64,000 nucleotides of DNA, taken from Saccharicrinis fermentans DSM 9555 = JCM 21142 (GTDB taxonomy: Bacteria; Bacteroidota; Bacteroidia; Bacteroidales; Marinilabiliaceae). The notes beneath the pieces are model-generated. The model worked only from the letters and a program-made list of their open reading frames with translations. It was not told the DNA's origin and made no database searches. Where the stretch lies: the NCBI RefSeq assembly GCF_000517085.1, contig NZ_KI912107.1, positions 2,539,980 through 2,603,979 of the forward strand, written 5' to 3'. This document shows, in pieces, positions 1 through 8,068 of the stretch (position 1 is the first letter of the stretch; every line of letters begins with the position of its first letter). A program made the position numbers and the translations under genes.

Positions 1-191
1 TATCGTAAATATGCTTTCCGCTTGAAGATTTTCTATAGGATACGATCTGGAAATAATCTAATATCCCTTCTGGTAAGAATAGAGCCAGTAGCTCCGATGA
101 TAGTTCTTTTTTCTCAATTTATTAAATCCGTTTCCATTTAACAGCTAAACAAATACTTTTTTTAACAGACCCAACTTTTTTGCGTGATCCC
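1..191 (-). mobile_element. Left end of an ISAon1-like insertion sequence, running off the window
   Basis: Read on the minus strand, positions 191 to 165 form a terminal-repeat-like end (core AAAAGTTGGGTCTG) that also occurs at 24703 and 54752. It is followed by an open frame reading ELSSELLALFLPEGILDYFQ and onward to the window edge. That frame resembles the N-terminal helix-turn-helix protein of ISAon1-family elements. The codon where other copies have GTG is GAG here, so the start may be lost. The rest of the element, if present, lies outside the window. Confidence 0.65.
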
Positions 192-238
192 TTTTATGAA
201 ACGAGGCATAGTATTTCTAATACATATCTTAAAACAAG

Positions 239-270
239 AAACCCCGTTTTGTTTGGACAAAATGGGGTTT
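239..270 (-). terminator. Rho-independent terminator-like hairpin
   Basis: A 14-bp stem (AAACCCCGTTTTGT against ACAAAATGGGGTTT, one G-T wobble) has a 4-nt loop. It lies just past the stop of the minus-strand gene at 294-767 and is followed on that strand by a T-rich stretch. Confidence 0.7.
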
Positions 271-293
271 TATTTTCAATATTGTATAACAGA

Positions 294-767
294 TTAGTCT
301 TCCGGCCAGATATACTCTTCTTTTTCATCATCCCAAATAGGACCATACTGTATCTCAGTAACAGCTCCATTCTCAAGCCAGAAATTAACACTGGCTTCAT
401 AAAAGGAAATGACTTCATGATCGGGACTCTCCGGAGAGGAAACATCTTCTCTATCATACTCTCCCAAGTCCAAGACCGATACCTTAGCCAGTAGGTCATC
501 ATCGGTATTACCAACTAACTTCAGCCCTTCTAAAACAGCATCCGAGGTGCTCACAGCAATAGACCCCAATCGCCAGTCATCCAGCTCATCAAAAGAAACT
601 GAAAGCTCCAGCTCATCATAATGATAGGCTTCCGTATTATCCTCTGCCTCTTCGCTACTGGCATAAGCGTCAATTTCATCAGGCTCACCTAAAATTGCTT
701 TCACTTCTTCGCGGGTCATACCGAAACGAATCTCATCAAACCCCTTACCAATTAAAATCTCTTTCAT
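294..767 (-). CDS. Hypothetical acidic protein, start placed at the end of a dispersed repeat
   Basis: I do not recognise this 157-residue protein. It is acidic, has no signal peptide or membrane segment, and near its N-terminus reads FGMTREEVKAILGEPDE. That resembles the short 'GMT-EEV-ILG-P' signature of SmpA/OmlA-type and immunity-like proteins, which is weak evidence only. The frame is open up to an ATG at 794, but the first nine codons of that longer version (MAVKSKFRR) are repeat sequence shared with other loci. The ATG at 767 therefore fits better as the start. A terminator follows at 239-270 and the gene appears monocistronic. Confidence 0.6.
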   Translation of the reverse strand: MKEILIGKGFDEIRFGMTREEVKAILGEPDEIDAYASSEEAEDNTEAYHYDELELSVSFDELDDWRLGSIAVSTSDAVLEGLKLVGNTDDDLLAKVSVLDLGEYDREDVSSPESPDHEVISFYEASVNFWLENGAVTEIQYGPIWDDEKEEYIWPED

Positions 768-849
768 ACGTCTAAATTTGCTTTTAACGGCCATATGAAA
801 CTCGCCACCTTAGTCATTTTCCTATGTGATAAGAGCTTACTCATGGCTC
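765..849 (-). repeat. Dispersed 85-bp module, copy E1 (ends on a start codon)
   Basis: On the minus strand it runs from GAGCCATGAG through CACATAGGAAAATGACTAA and GCGAGTTTCATATGGC to the ATG at 767, the probable start of the next gene. From the ATG inside the head a 26-codon frame (MSKLLSHRKMTK...) is open. Its TGA stop overlaps the gene's ATG as ATGA. Confidence 0.7.
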
Positions 850-853
850 ATTG

Positions 854-939
854 CATATACTTACATTTTATTTCCAATAACCATACTAAACTCACCAATA
901 GAATCATCTACCTTAGTGAGAACAAGTCTCTCATGGCTC
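854..939 (-). repeat. Dispersed module, copy E2, in tandem with E1
   Basis: An 86-bp unit with head GAGCCATGAG and tail GAGTTTAGTATGG...GTATATGCAA lies directly upstream of E1, with a period of 90 bp. The head ATG opens an eight-codon frame (MRDLFSLR) that ends in TAG. A further ATATGCAA precedes it at 944-951, perhaps the tail of a third, decayed unit. Confidence 0.6.
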
Positions 940-1186
940 CTTGCATATATTTTCCAGCTAAAAAAATAAAAATAGTCTGCAAAGAAACAACATCTCTTTA
1001 TTACTTAGTCCTTCTTTTACTTTTTTAGCGTGCACAATATAAGTCAATAATTATTGAAACCTATAATCACGATGCAAATTTTACACAAAATTCACAATTA
1101 AAATTCACTTCACTTTTAAGCAACACAACGGGGGACACATTCATACGCTGAAGTAAACGAATGCAAACAGTAATATCACTGCAAAA
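940..1186. other. AT-rich intergenic stretch
   Basis: Apart from the possible repeat tail at 944-951, I see no gene, hairpin or recognisable promoter. The plus-strand open frame across 795-1028 is the complement of the E1 and E2 repeats. Confidence 0.5.
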
Positions 1187-2065
1187 CTACAAGGTATGCA
1201 ATACCGCCCTAAAATCGCTGGCACTAGATATCAAATGAAAACCATCCGGAATCATATGTCCATGATTTTTGACCTGCAGTCCCGTAATTAGAAAAGGTGT
1301 ATCTTGTAAGCCTTCTTTATATGATTTTAATAGTGCTTCCAAATCCCCTTCTGATGAGGGATTAATAAAGGATGTAAAAAATGCATCAGCTTTTTGTATT
1401 TGATTAATTGCCTTTAAATCCTCAAAGGGAACCGATACACCTAAATATATAACGCGAAATCCTGCCTTACGGGCTAGTAGACTATAAAACAACAGTCCTA
1501 TTTCATGTAATTCATCTTCTGCCAAAAAGAAGGTTATTTGCTTTGCATTTTTTTCCTTCACCATTTCATTATCGATGGCAACAATTAACTTTTGACGTAT
1601 CAGATTACTAATAAAATGTTCCTGTGCCGGATTAATTGTACCTGCTTGCCACAACACACCAATCCTGTCTAAAAAAGGAAACAGTATTTCTTCCACTGTA
1701 TTTTCAAACCCCCTTTTTATGATAGAAGTCGTTAATACATTGTTGAACTTATATTCATTAAGTTCCAACATCGACACCACCAGACTTTCTATTTGTATAT
1801 TTGTATTTCCATGATCCAAGCACAGGTCAATAACCTTTTCTTTTAACTGATGATTGTCTAGGTTGGCAATTTTAGAAATCTTAAAACCATTTTGATTGAG
1901 TATAGAAATATTTAATATACGCTTTAAATCATCATCGGAGTATTTTCTTATATTGGTATTGCTACGCATAGGCTCGATCACCCCATACCTTCTTTCCCAA
2001 ATACGAATAGTATGCGCTTTTATACCTGAAATTTTCTCTAAATCTTTGATCGAATATATGGCCAT
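1187..2065 (-). CDS. MerR-family, cobalamin-binding transcription regulator (CarH/LitR type)
   Basis: The 292-residue protein has an N-terminal MerR winged helix (about 1-70, with IRIWERRYGVIEP), a helical B12-binding cap (about 95-165) and a C-terminal Rossmann cobalamin domain (about 172-292). It carries W139 followed after nine residues by E149-H150, the W-x9-EH spacing of CarH photoreceptors. It also carries ExHxxG with H187, the expected lower cobalt ligand. CarH proteins repress in the dark as adenosylcobalamin-bound tetramers and release DNA in light. That this one is a light sensor is inferred from these residues. It lies downstream of, and on the same strand as, the fasciclin gene, whose leader holds repeated motifs. 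Confidence 0.8.
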   Translation of the reverse strand: MAIYSIKDLEKISGIKAHTIRIWERRYGVIEPMRSNTNIRKYSDDDLKRILNISILNQNGFKISKIANLDNHQLKEKVIDLCLDHGNTNIQIESLVVSMLELNEYKFNNVLTTSIIKRGFENTVEEILFPFLDRIGVLWQAGTINPAQEHFISNLIRQKLIVAIDNEMVKEKNAKQITFFLAEDELHEIGLLFYSLLARKAGFRVIYLGVSVPFEDLKAINQIQKADAFFTSFINPSSEGDLEALLKSYKEGLQDTPFLITGLQVKNHGHMIPDGFHLISSASDFRAVLHTL

Positions 2066-2284
2066 TATCTCCAGTCCTGTATTTTTTGTTAGCTTAATTC
2101 CAATGCTCCTGTTTACTCAAATCCCTAAAGGATGTTGAATATAATGAATTACTTTTCCCTAACGAATGATGTTTTGGTTTTGTTCATCAAATTTACACAT
2201 TTATTTAGCAAAACAGAATACATATATACAGCGAAAGGTTGGCTTGTAAAACAAACCAACCTTTCTATCAACAACTGAACCCGG

Positions 2285-3637
2285 TTAAGGAACAATTACT
2301 TTATCAATTGCATGAACTACGCCATTGGTTCCTTGCACATCTGCTATTATGACACTGATATCACCATCAATCATAACTTTACTGCTAATATCGATGGTCA
2401 GATCTTTTTCTGTGTTCAAAGTAGGCACACTACCATTACTCAAATCCGACGATCTCACATTACCACTTACCACATGTGCTAATAATATAGGTGTCAAAGT
2501 TTCTTTACTCAAATCTTCAATTCCATTTACATTAAGAGTAGCAAACAAAGCTTCAAAAGCTGCATTAGTAGGAGCAAATACGGTAAAAGGACCTTCGCCA
2601 GAAAGCGTTTCTGCTAATTCTGCTTTAACTACAGCTTCAACTAATATTGAAAAAGCAGTGTTATTCATGGCCAGGTCAACCACGGTATTGGGCATAAGTA
2701 CCTGATCAATTACATGGACAATTCCATTGGTGGCCACCACATCCGTCAAAACTACAGTTGCCTTATTCAGCATCACCGTTGAGTTGCTAACATCAATATT
2801 AGCACTCAAATAATTATCTTGCCCCATGGCCAAAGCACTCACATACCCAGAAGTAACCTGAGCAGCTGGAACAAAAGCATTAACCACATGATATAACAGA
2901 ATAGGTGTAAGAGCCTCCTTACTAAGATCATCCAAGGTGACATCTAGATCTTCAAATAACATTTCAAAGGCATCATCTGTGGGGGCAAAAACAGTGAAAT
3001 TGTTTTCATCGTCATCTAAGGTTGTAGCCAACTCTGCTTTTACAACGGCTGCCGTTAAACTGGACAAGGCAGGATTGGCAATGGCATGATCTGTAATAGA
3101 CGGTGGCAACATTACAGCATCTATTATGTGAATATAACCATTGTCGGCCATCACATCGGCCTGTGTGATGCTCGCAGCACCGTTGAGCATCAAGTCTTCC
3201 TTGTTAAAATATATGGAATAGTAATAACCACCTTCCTTTTCACTGATAGAAGGATAATAACCTGTAGATAATACTGTAGATGAATTAGCTCCTGCAACCA
3301 CATGATAAAGCAATATTTTAGTCAACTCATCCTTCGAAATATCGTCCAAAGAGGATGCTCCAAGTTCACTTAACAAAGCCTCAAAGGCAGTATTGGTTGG
3401 CGCAAAAACAGTATACTCAGTACTCCCACTTAAGGCTGAAACCAAATCGGCCTTTGTAAGCGCCTCTACTAAAATTGAAAATGTAGCATCTGATGATGCA
3501 ATGTCTACAATTGTATTTGTTTCCTCCTTAGGGTCTTCTTTCCCTGTATCATCGTCATCATCACAGCTTGTTAAACCCAAGTTTAAAGTTAAAATAATGA
3601 CTACTAAAAAATACCAGTTGATTTTAAGAACTTTCAT
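2285..3637 (-). CDS. Lipoprotein with three fasciclin (FAS1) domains
   Basis: The 450-residue protein begins with a lipoprotein signal (LGLTSC, then a run of Asp), so it should be anchored in a membrane facing the periplasm or outside. Three FAS1 repeats follow. Each has a FAPT-aAFE motif (about residues 73, 215 and 355) and a later H-V-x-G/N segment with VIHIID, VHVID or VHAID. FAS1 domains mediate adhesion or matrix contacts, and in bacteria they often have no defined ligand. The gene precedes the CarH-like regulator on the same strand, with a gap of about 220 bp. Confidence 0.85.
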   Translation of the reverse strand: MKVLKINWYFLVVIILTLNLGLTSCDDDDDTGKEDPKEETNTIVDIASSDATFSILVEALTKADLVSALSGSTEYTVFAPTNTAFEALLSELGASSLDDISKDELTKILLYHVVAGANSSTVLSTGYYPSISEKEGGYYYSIYFNKEDLMLNGAASITQADVMADNGYIHIIDAVMLPPSITDHAIANPALSSLTAAVVKAELATTLDDDENNFTVFAPTDDAFEMLFEDLDVTLDDLSKEALTPILLYHVVNAFVPAAQVTSGYVSALAMGQDNYLSANIDVSNSTVMLNKATVVLTDVVATNGIVHVIDQVLMPNTVVDLAMNNTAFSILVEAVVKAELAETLSGEGPFTVFAPTNAAFEALFATLNVNGIEDLSKETLTPILLAHVVSGNVRSSDLSNGSVPTLNTEKDLTIDISSKVMIDGDISVIIADVQGTNGVVHAIDKVIVP

Positions 3638-3707
3638 GATTTTTGTTTTAATGTTGATTAAACTTTTTTTTAATTAATCTGCGCATCAATTAATTATAAC
3701 CAGATCC

Positions 3708-3805
3708 GTTGTGTTGATTTGTATATTGTTTAATCATCACAACTATTTATTAAACACAACGACTGTGTTTTTGTTCAATTATTTTTCATTTTTATTAAAC
3801 ACAAC
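3708..3805 (-). promoter_or_regulatory. Repeated operator-like motifs upstream of the fasciclin gene
   Basis: On the minus strand the 11-mer GTTGTGTTTAA occurs at 3805-3795 and 3760-3750, each followed by TAAA. A looser GTTGTGATGATTAAAC lies at 3743-3728 and an inverted CAACACAAC at 3716-3708. Direct repeats upstream of a gene paired with a CarH-like regulator fit multimeric operator binding. That these are its sites is inference. Confidence 0.45.
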
Positions 3806-3858
3806 TGATAACATCATCACCCCTACACTATATATAATGAGAGTTTAATATAAAAGAT

Positions 3859-3866
3859 TAACTTTG
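3859..3866 (+). promoter_or_regulatory. Bacteroidota -7 box (TAACTTTG) for yicC
   Basis: TAACTTTG matches the TAnnTTTG consensus 25 bases before the ATG at 3892, so the leader would be short. No clear -33 TTG is seen at the usual distance. Confidence 0.5.
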
Positions 3867-3891
3867 TGCCTTCAATAAAATGTATATACAA

Positions 3892-4767
3892 ATGATTAAA
3901 TCAATGACCGGATTTGGCAAGGCAACTTGCGAACTTTCCGACAAAAAAATAAGCATTGAAATTAAGTCGCTCAACAGCAAGCAGCTGGACGTAAACATGC
4001 GCCTCCCTAACATTTACAGGGAAAAAGATTTGATTCTTAGAAACGAACTTGCCAACCAATTAGGAAGAGGAAAGGTTGATGTTGGATTTTACGTTGACTA
4101 TCTCGGAGCTGAAAAAAATGCATCTATCAACTCCCAGGTCATTGAAACTTATTATAATCAACTATCCCCCATTGCCGACAAGCTAGGTTTATCAGGAAAC
4201 ACCGACATATTAAGAGCCATTATGCCCTTACCAGACACGGTTAAGATTGAGCAAGCCGAATTAGACGAAAGCGAATGGGCTACCATTTTCGACACTTTTA
4301 AGTCGGCCTTAGATAAACTAAATAGCTTTAGGGCGCAAGAAGGCAAGGTACTTCAAAAAGACATTGTAGAACGTATCGCTAATATCAAAAATTACCAGAA
4401 GGCTGTAGAACCCTATGAGTCGGAAAGAATAGAAAAGGTAAGAGAGCGCATTCTAGACCAATTAAATGAGCTCAAAGAAAAAATTAACCTTGACAAGAAC
4501 CGGTTTGAGCAGGAAATGATCTTTTATCTGGAAAAACTGGATATTACGGAGGAAAAAGTGAGACTAAAAAATCACTTAAATTACTTTATTGAAACCATTG
4601 AAAACGAAGAATTGGTAGGTAAAAAATTAGGTTTTATCACCCAGGAAATTGGTCGTGAAATTAATACCATGGGGTCTAAGGCCAATCACTCCGAAATACA
4701 AAAGTTAGTCATTCAAATGAAAGACGAACTGGAAAAAATAAAAGAGCAAAACTTAAACGTGCTTTAA
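3892..4767 (+). CDS. yicC: YicC/YloC-family endoribonuclease
   Basis: The 291-residue protein starts MIKSMTGFGKA, the hallmark N-terminus of the YicC family. It keeps the family's central coiled region and the C-terminal acidic block (EIGREINTMGSKANHSEIQ, the DUF1732 signature). I chose the ATG at 3892 over the in-frame ATG four codons earlier because family members begin at MI-SMTGFG. YicC proteins are endoribonucleases linked to RNA turnover and stationary-phase fitness. It heads an apparent operon with gmk and nadD. Confidence 0.9.
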   Translation: MIKSMTGFGKATCELSDKKISIEIKSLNSKQLDVNMRLPNIYREKDLILRNELANQLGRGKVDVGFYVDYLGAEKNASINSQVIETYYNQLSPIADKLGLSGNTDILRAIMPLPDTVKIEQAELDESEWATIFDTFKSALDKLNSFRAQEGKVLQKDIVERIANIKNYQKAVEPYESERIEKVRERILDQLNELKEKINLDKNRFEQEMIFYLEKLDITEEKVRLKNHLNYFIETIENEELVGKKLGFITQEIGREINTMGSKANHSEIQKLVIQMKDELEKIKEQNLNVL

Positions 4768-4828
4768 CTTATTTGCAAGATATATTTATAAACACCATAA
4801 TTTCTTTCTTAAAAAAATCCAGAGACAA

Positions 4829-5410
4829 ATGACCAACACCATGAAAAATGGCAAATTGATTATTTTTTCAGCCCCCTCCGGTTCGGGCAAGACTACTATT
4901 GTCCGAAAGCTGCTTGAAAAGGATCTCAAAATGGAGTTTTCTATATCTGCAACCACAAGAGCTCCGCGTGGCAATGAAAAACATGGCGTAGATTACTACT
5001 TTTTAAGTCCGGAAGAGTTCCGGACAAAAATAAACAAGGGCGAATTACTTGAATGGGAAGAAGTATATAATGACAAATACTATGGCACTTTGAAGAGCGA
5101 AGTAGAACGCATTACCTCAAAAGGTAATAATGTAGTGTTTGACGTAGATGTGGTGGGTGGACTAAATATAAAAAAAATGTATGGCAATAGAGCTATTGCC
5201 ATTTTCATCCAACCTCCTTCAATAGGCGAGTTAAAAAACAGGTTGGAGATGCGCGGAACAGATTCAAAGGAAGTTATTGAACAAAGAGTCAACAAAGCCG
5301 AAAAAGAATTGACCTACGCCCAGGATTTCGACCAGATCGTTGTTAATAACAACCTGAATAAGGCCATTGAACAAACAGAAAAACTACTGAATTGTTTCTT
5401 GAATGCCTAA
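4829..5410 (+). CDS. gmk: Guanylate kinase
   Basis: The 193-residue enzyme phosphorylates GMP to GDP with ATP. The P-loop SAPSGSGKTT is near residue 14. The GMP-binding region reads SISATTRAPRGNEKHGVDYYF, with the lid following. Length is normal for the family. A second ATG four codons in could also be the start. The 3' end overlaps nadD by 8 bp, so translation is probably coupled. Confidence 0.95.
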   Translation: MTNTMKNGKLIIFSAPSGSGKTTIVRKLLEKDLKMEFSISATTRAPRGNEKHGVDYYFLSPEEFRTKINKGELLEWEEVYNDKYYGTLKSEVERITSKGNNVVFDVDVVGGLNIKKMYGNRAIAIFIQPPSIGELKNRLEMRGTDSKEVIEQRVNKAEKELTYAQDFDQIVVNNNLNKAIEQTEKLLNCFLNA

Positions 5411-5990
5411 TATGGATAAAAATATAGGCCTGTATTTCGGCTCCTTTAATCCGGTTCACGTAGGCCATCTAGCGCTGGCAAATTTCATAGTGGAAAATAC
5501 CAGCCTGGATGAAATTTGGTTTATTGTCAGTCCACAAAACCCCTATAAAAATGCTACTGAACTATGCAATGCCAGCCATAGGGTCAATATGCTAAGGTTA
5601 TCCATCAGCCAATACACCAAATTCAAAGTCTGCGATATCGAATTAAAACTGGCCACCCCTTCATACACATATGCGACTATGCGGGAACTAAGAAAAACAC
5701 ACCCTGAGCATCGTTTTACAATCATAATAGGCAGTGATAACCTGCCCCACCTCAGAAGATGGAAAAATGCAGAAGAAATCATAACCCACCACTCATTTAT
5801 CGTATATCCTCGTCCTCTTCATCCCATAAACCCACAAGATCTATCAGATCAAATTCAGGTATTTAAGGCACCTGTTTTTGACATTGACTCCACAAGCATT
5901 CGAAAAGGAATTCGTAATGGCAAAGACTACCGTTTTCTAGTTCCCCAAGAGGTATTTCAGTATATAACTGATAATCATCTATTTTTATAA
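5403..5990 (+). CDS. nadD: Nicotinate-nucleotide adenylyltransferase
   Basis: The 195-residue nucleotidyltransferase makes nicotinic acid adenine dinucleotide from NaMN and ATP in NAD synthesis. It has the N-terminal GSFNPVHVGH motif (HxGH) and the C-terminal STSIRKGI motif. The start overlaps the end of gmk, so it is the third gene of the yicC operon. A second ATG lies three codons in. No obvious terminator was seen before the convergent gene at 6096. Confidence 0.93.
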   Translation: MPNMDKNIGLYFGSFNPVHVGHLALANFIVENTSLDEIWFIVSPQNPYKNATELCNASHRVNMLRLSISQYTKFKVCDIELKLATPSYTYATMRELRKTHPEHRFTIIIGSDNLPHLRRWKNAEEIITHHSFIVYPRPLHPINPQDLSDQIQVFKAPVFDIDSTSIRKGIRNGKDYRFLVPQEVFQYITDNHLFL

Positions 5991-6095
5991 ACTACCCTAC
6001 ACAACAGTACAATTATTTCAGAGACAATACAAGATTCCAAGGTAAGCAATCTGTTATCCATACCCCCTGAGCAGCTATATTAAATGGCCTCATAT

Positions 6096-6488
6096 CTAGT
6101 GATTTCCACATTGATGCCCCTCTTCATCATGCGGAGGACACACTTCTGAATTACCCTTATTACCACTTAGCCATTGCGCAAGCACTTGATCTGTGGCACC
6201 ACTAAACCCCATAAATACTTCAACATTGGCTGCCTTCAACTTAACAATAGCTCCCTGCCCTATTCCTCCGGCTAACAAAACCTCAACACCCTCTTTAGCC
6301 AGCTCCTCTGCAAGATTGGACTTACATCCACAATCCTCTGCCCCCTCATAAAAAGAAGTATTTAATATTTTATTCTGTGCTGACAATGTATAAATGACAA
6401 ACTTTTCACAATGCCCAAAATGTTTATCTACCTGTTCTCCCTTAAAAGGCAATGCGACTTTTTTAGTACGTAACTTCAAATCTAGCAT
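6096..6488 (-). CDS. NifX/NifB-type (dinitrogenase Fe-Mo cofactor) domain protein
   Basis: The 130-residue protein has the NifX-like core (VALPFKGEQVDKHFGHCEKF, EDCGCKSN, then LLAGGIGQGA). It ends in a Cys/His-rich tail (CPPHDEEGHQCGNH) that could bind metal. Small proteins of this family outside nitrogen fixers are thought to bind Fe-S or Mo clusters, usually with no proven role. It follows the DUF134 gene by 39 bp on the same strand, a pairing common in anaerobes, so the two are probably co-transcribed. Confidence 0.8.
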   Translation of the reverse strand: MLDLKLRTKKVALPFKGEQVDKHFGHCEKFVIYTLSAQNKILNTSFYEGAEDCGCKSNLAEELAKEGVEVLLAGGIGQGAIVKLKAANVEVFMGFSGATDQVLAQWLSGNKGNSEVCPPHDEEGHQCGNH

Positions 6489-6527
6489 AACTCACACCTT
6501 TATTGTATTAATTTTATATATCCTTAC

Positions 6528-6806
6528 CTACCTTTCCTCAATGACTAACACATACCCATTAACCAATGCAGTTGCCACTTTTTCCCGCGCTTTTTCTAAT
6601 ATACGTCCAAAAGTCTGACGTGAAACACCCATCTTTTCCGCGGCTTCTGCATGATACAGGCCCTGCTCATCCGCTAAACGGATGGCTTCATACTCATCTA
6701 ATGCAACGCTTACTTGCCGCAACTTACAAGCCTGAATACCCGCCGGTTTAAATACATAAGCATTCGGAAATTGTCCGATCTTTCGGCATCCTTTGGTACG
6801 TGACAT
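6528..6806 (-). CDS. DUF134 family helix-turn-helix protein
   Basis: The 92-residue protein starts MSRTKGCRKIG and carries the DUF134 body (FKPAGI, then VSVALDEYEAIRLAD) with a C-terminal sigma-like helix-turn-helix (AAEKMGVSRQTFGRIL). I placed the start at 6806 because the family begins with P/S-R-x-K-x-CR-I. The frame is open to 6908, but that extension has no resemblance to the family. It probably regulates, or acts with, the NifX-like protein encoded just downstream. Confidence 0.8.
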   Translation of the reverse strand: MSRTKGCRKIGQFPNAYVFKPAGIQACKLRQVSVALDEYEAIRLADEQGLYHAEAAEKMGVSRQTFGRILEKAREKVATALVNGYVLVIEER

Positions 6807-7003
6807 AACAATCAATTTTTGCACGAAAATAGGCATATGACCACTGTATTGCAATAGCATGTTTTTATTCAGAAAGATTCCATCCTGCAGAAGCATTCCC
6901 TCATACAATGCTCAAAAAGCTCAGAATTAACTGAACTTATCAACTAATCTATTTGTATATTAGAACAAATAAAAATTGATCATAACTATTAAAATTATTT
7001 CAA

Positions 7004-7777
7004 ATGAATTTGAATATAAAAAACCAAACTTTTTTGGTATGTGGAGTGACCAGTGGTTTTGGAAAAGCTACCGCAGCACATTTAATAGCAGAAGGTGCAA
7101 AGGTAATTGGGGTGGCACGCACGGAGTCTGCACTCAATAAACTAAGTAAAGAACACAAGGAAAAACTCATCCCTTATTGTGGCGACCTAACAGATACCGA
7201 CACAGTTATAAAAATAGCTAAAATAGCCGCATCCAGCAATATATCGGGTGTATTCATCAATGCAGGAGGACCTCCTGCCATGCTATTTGAAGAAACTGAA
7301 CTGAAAGACTGGGATAAAGCATACCATCAACTATTACGCTGGAAGGTAGCGCTTACGCAGGCTTTACTACCTCATTTTAAAGAAAAGCAATACGGCAAAA
7401 TTGTATACCTAGAAAGTGCTTCCGTCAAACAACCCATTGATTATCTCATACTCAGCACTTCACTTCGCTTATCGGTAGTAGGTATGATGAAAACCTTGTC
7501 ACAAGAAATGGCAGGAAATGGTATCACTTTTAATATGCTTGCCCCTGGTTACCATGCCACCCCAGCCATTGAGCGCTTAATACAAAAATCTGCCGACCAA
7601 CAAAAAATAAGTTTTGAAAGCGCTCAAAAAAATCTGATAAACCAACAACCAACACAAAGCATAGGAAACCCAGAAAACCTGGCTTCACTTGCTGCTTGGT
7701 TACTTTCTCCTCTATCTGAATTTGTAAATGGTCAGATATACGCCATCGAAGGTGGAACACTGAAAGGAACACTATAA
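7004..7777 (+). CDS. Short-chain dehydrogenase/reductase with altered active site
   Basis: The 257-residue SDR has the Rossmann motif VTSGFGKATA and an NAG-like NAGGPPA segment, and ends in the usual FVNGQIYAIEGG. The catalytic Tyr-x-x-x-Lys is not seen. The aligned position reads LSTSLRLSVVG, that is Ser-x-x-x-Arg, as in a known SDR subgroup with divergent chemistry. The substrate cannot be named. It stands alone between a divergent DUF134/NifX pair and the SulP gene. Confidence 0.8.
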   Translation: MNLNIKNQTFLVCGVTSGFGKATAAHLIAEGAKVIGVARTESALNKLSKEHKEKLIPYCGDLTDTDTVIKIAKIAASSNISGVFINAGGPPAMLFEETELKDWDKAYHQLLRWKVALTQALLPHFKEKQYGKIVYLESASVKQPIDYLILSTSLRLSVVGMMKTLSQEMAGNGITFNMLAPGYHATPAIERLIQKSADQQKISFESAQKNLINQQPTQSIGNPENLASLAAWLLSPLSEFVNGQIYAIEGGTLKGTL

Positions 7778-7993
7778 ATTCAAATATACCAGCGAAAAGA
7801 AAATCATCTCAAATGACAACACCACGTTGGTTATAGTTTTACTATGACTACGAAGAAAAATACAAAAAACTGATCCATATAATAGCATATACAAGTCCTT
7901 GCCCAAACAACCCCGTTAGTATTTTTTAACATTAATTAGTTTGTTATAAGTACTTACACTCACATCCAATCGTCCAACATAACGTCTTTTTAC

Positions 7994-8001
7994 TAATTTT
8001 G
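7994..8001 (+). promoter_or_regulatory. Bacteroidota -7 box (TAATTTTG) for the SulP gene
   Basis: TAATTTTG matches TAnnTTTG and lies 67 bases before the chosen ATG at 8069. It also argues against the TTG at 8012, which would sit almost on the transcription start. Confidence 0.5.
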
Positions 8002-8068
8002 CGGGCTGGTTTTGTTAAGAACAGTATTCTTCAATCCCAGTAAAAAAGTAAACGAAAAACCTTATATA

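Noticed and set aside
795-1028. Plus-strand 77-codon open frame with an internal peptide repeat (KSLLMAHCIY and KSLMAPCIYF)
   Set aside because: It is the complement of the two tandem dispersed modules E1 and E2. The peptide repeat simply reflects the DNA repeat.
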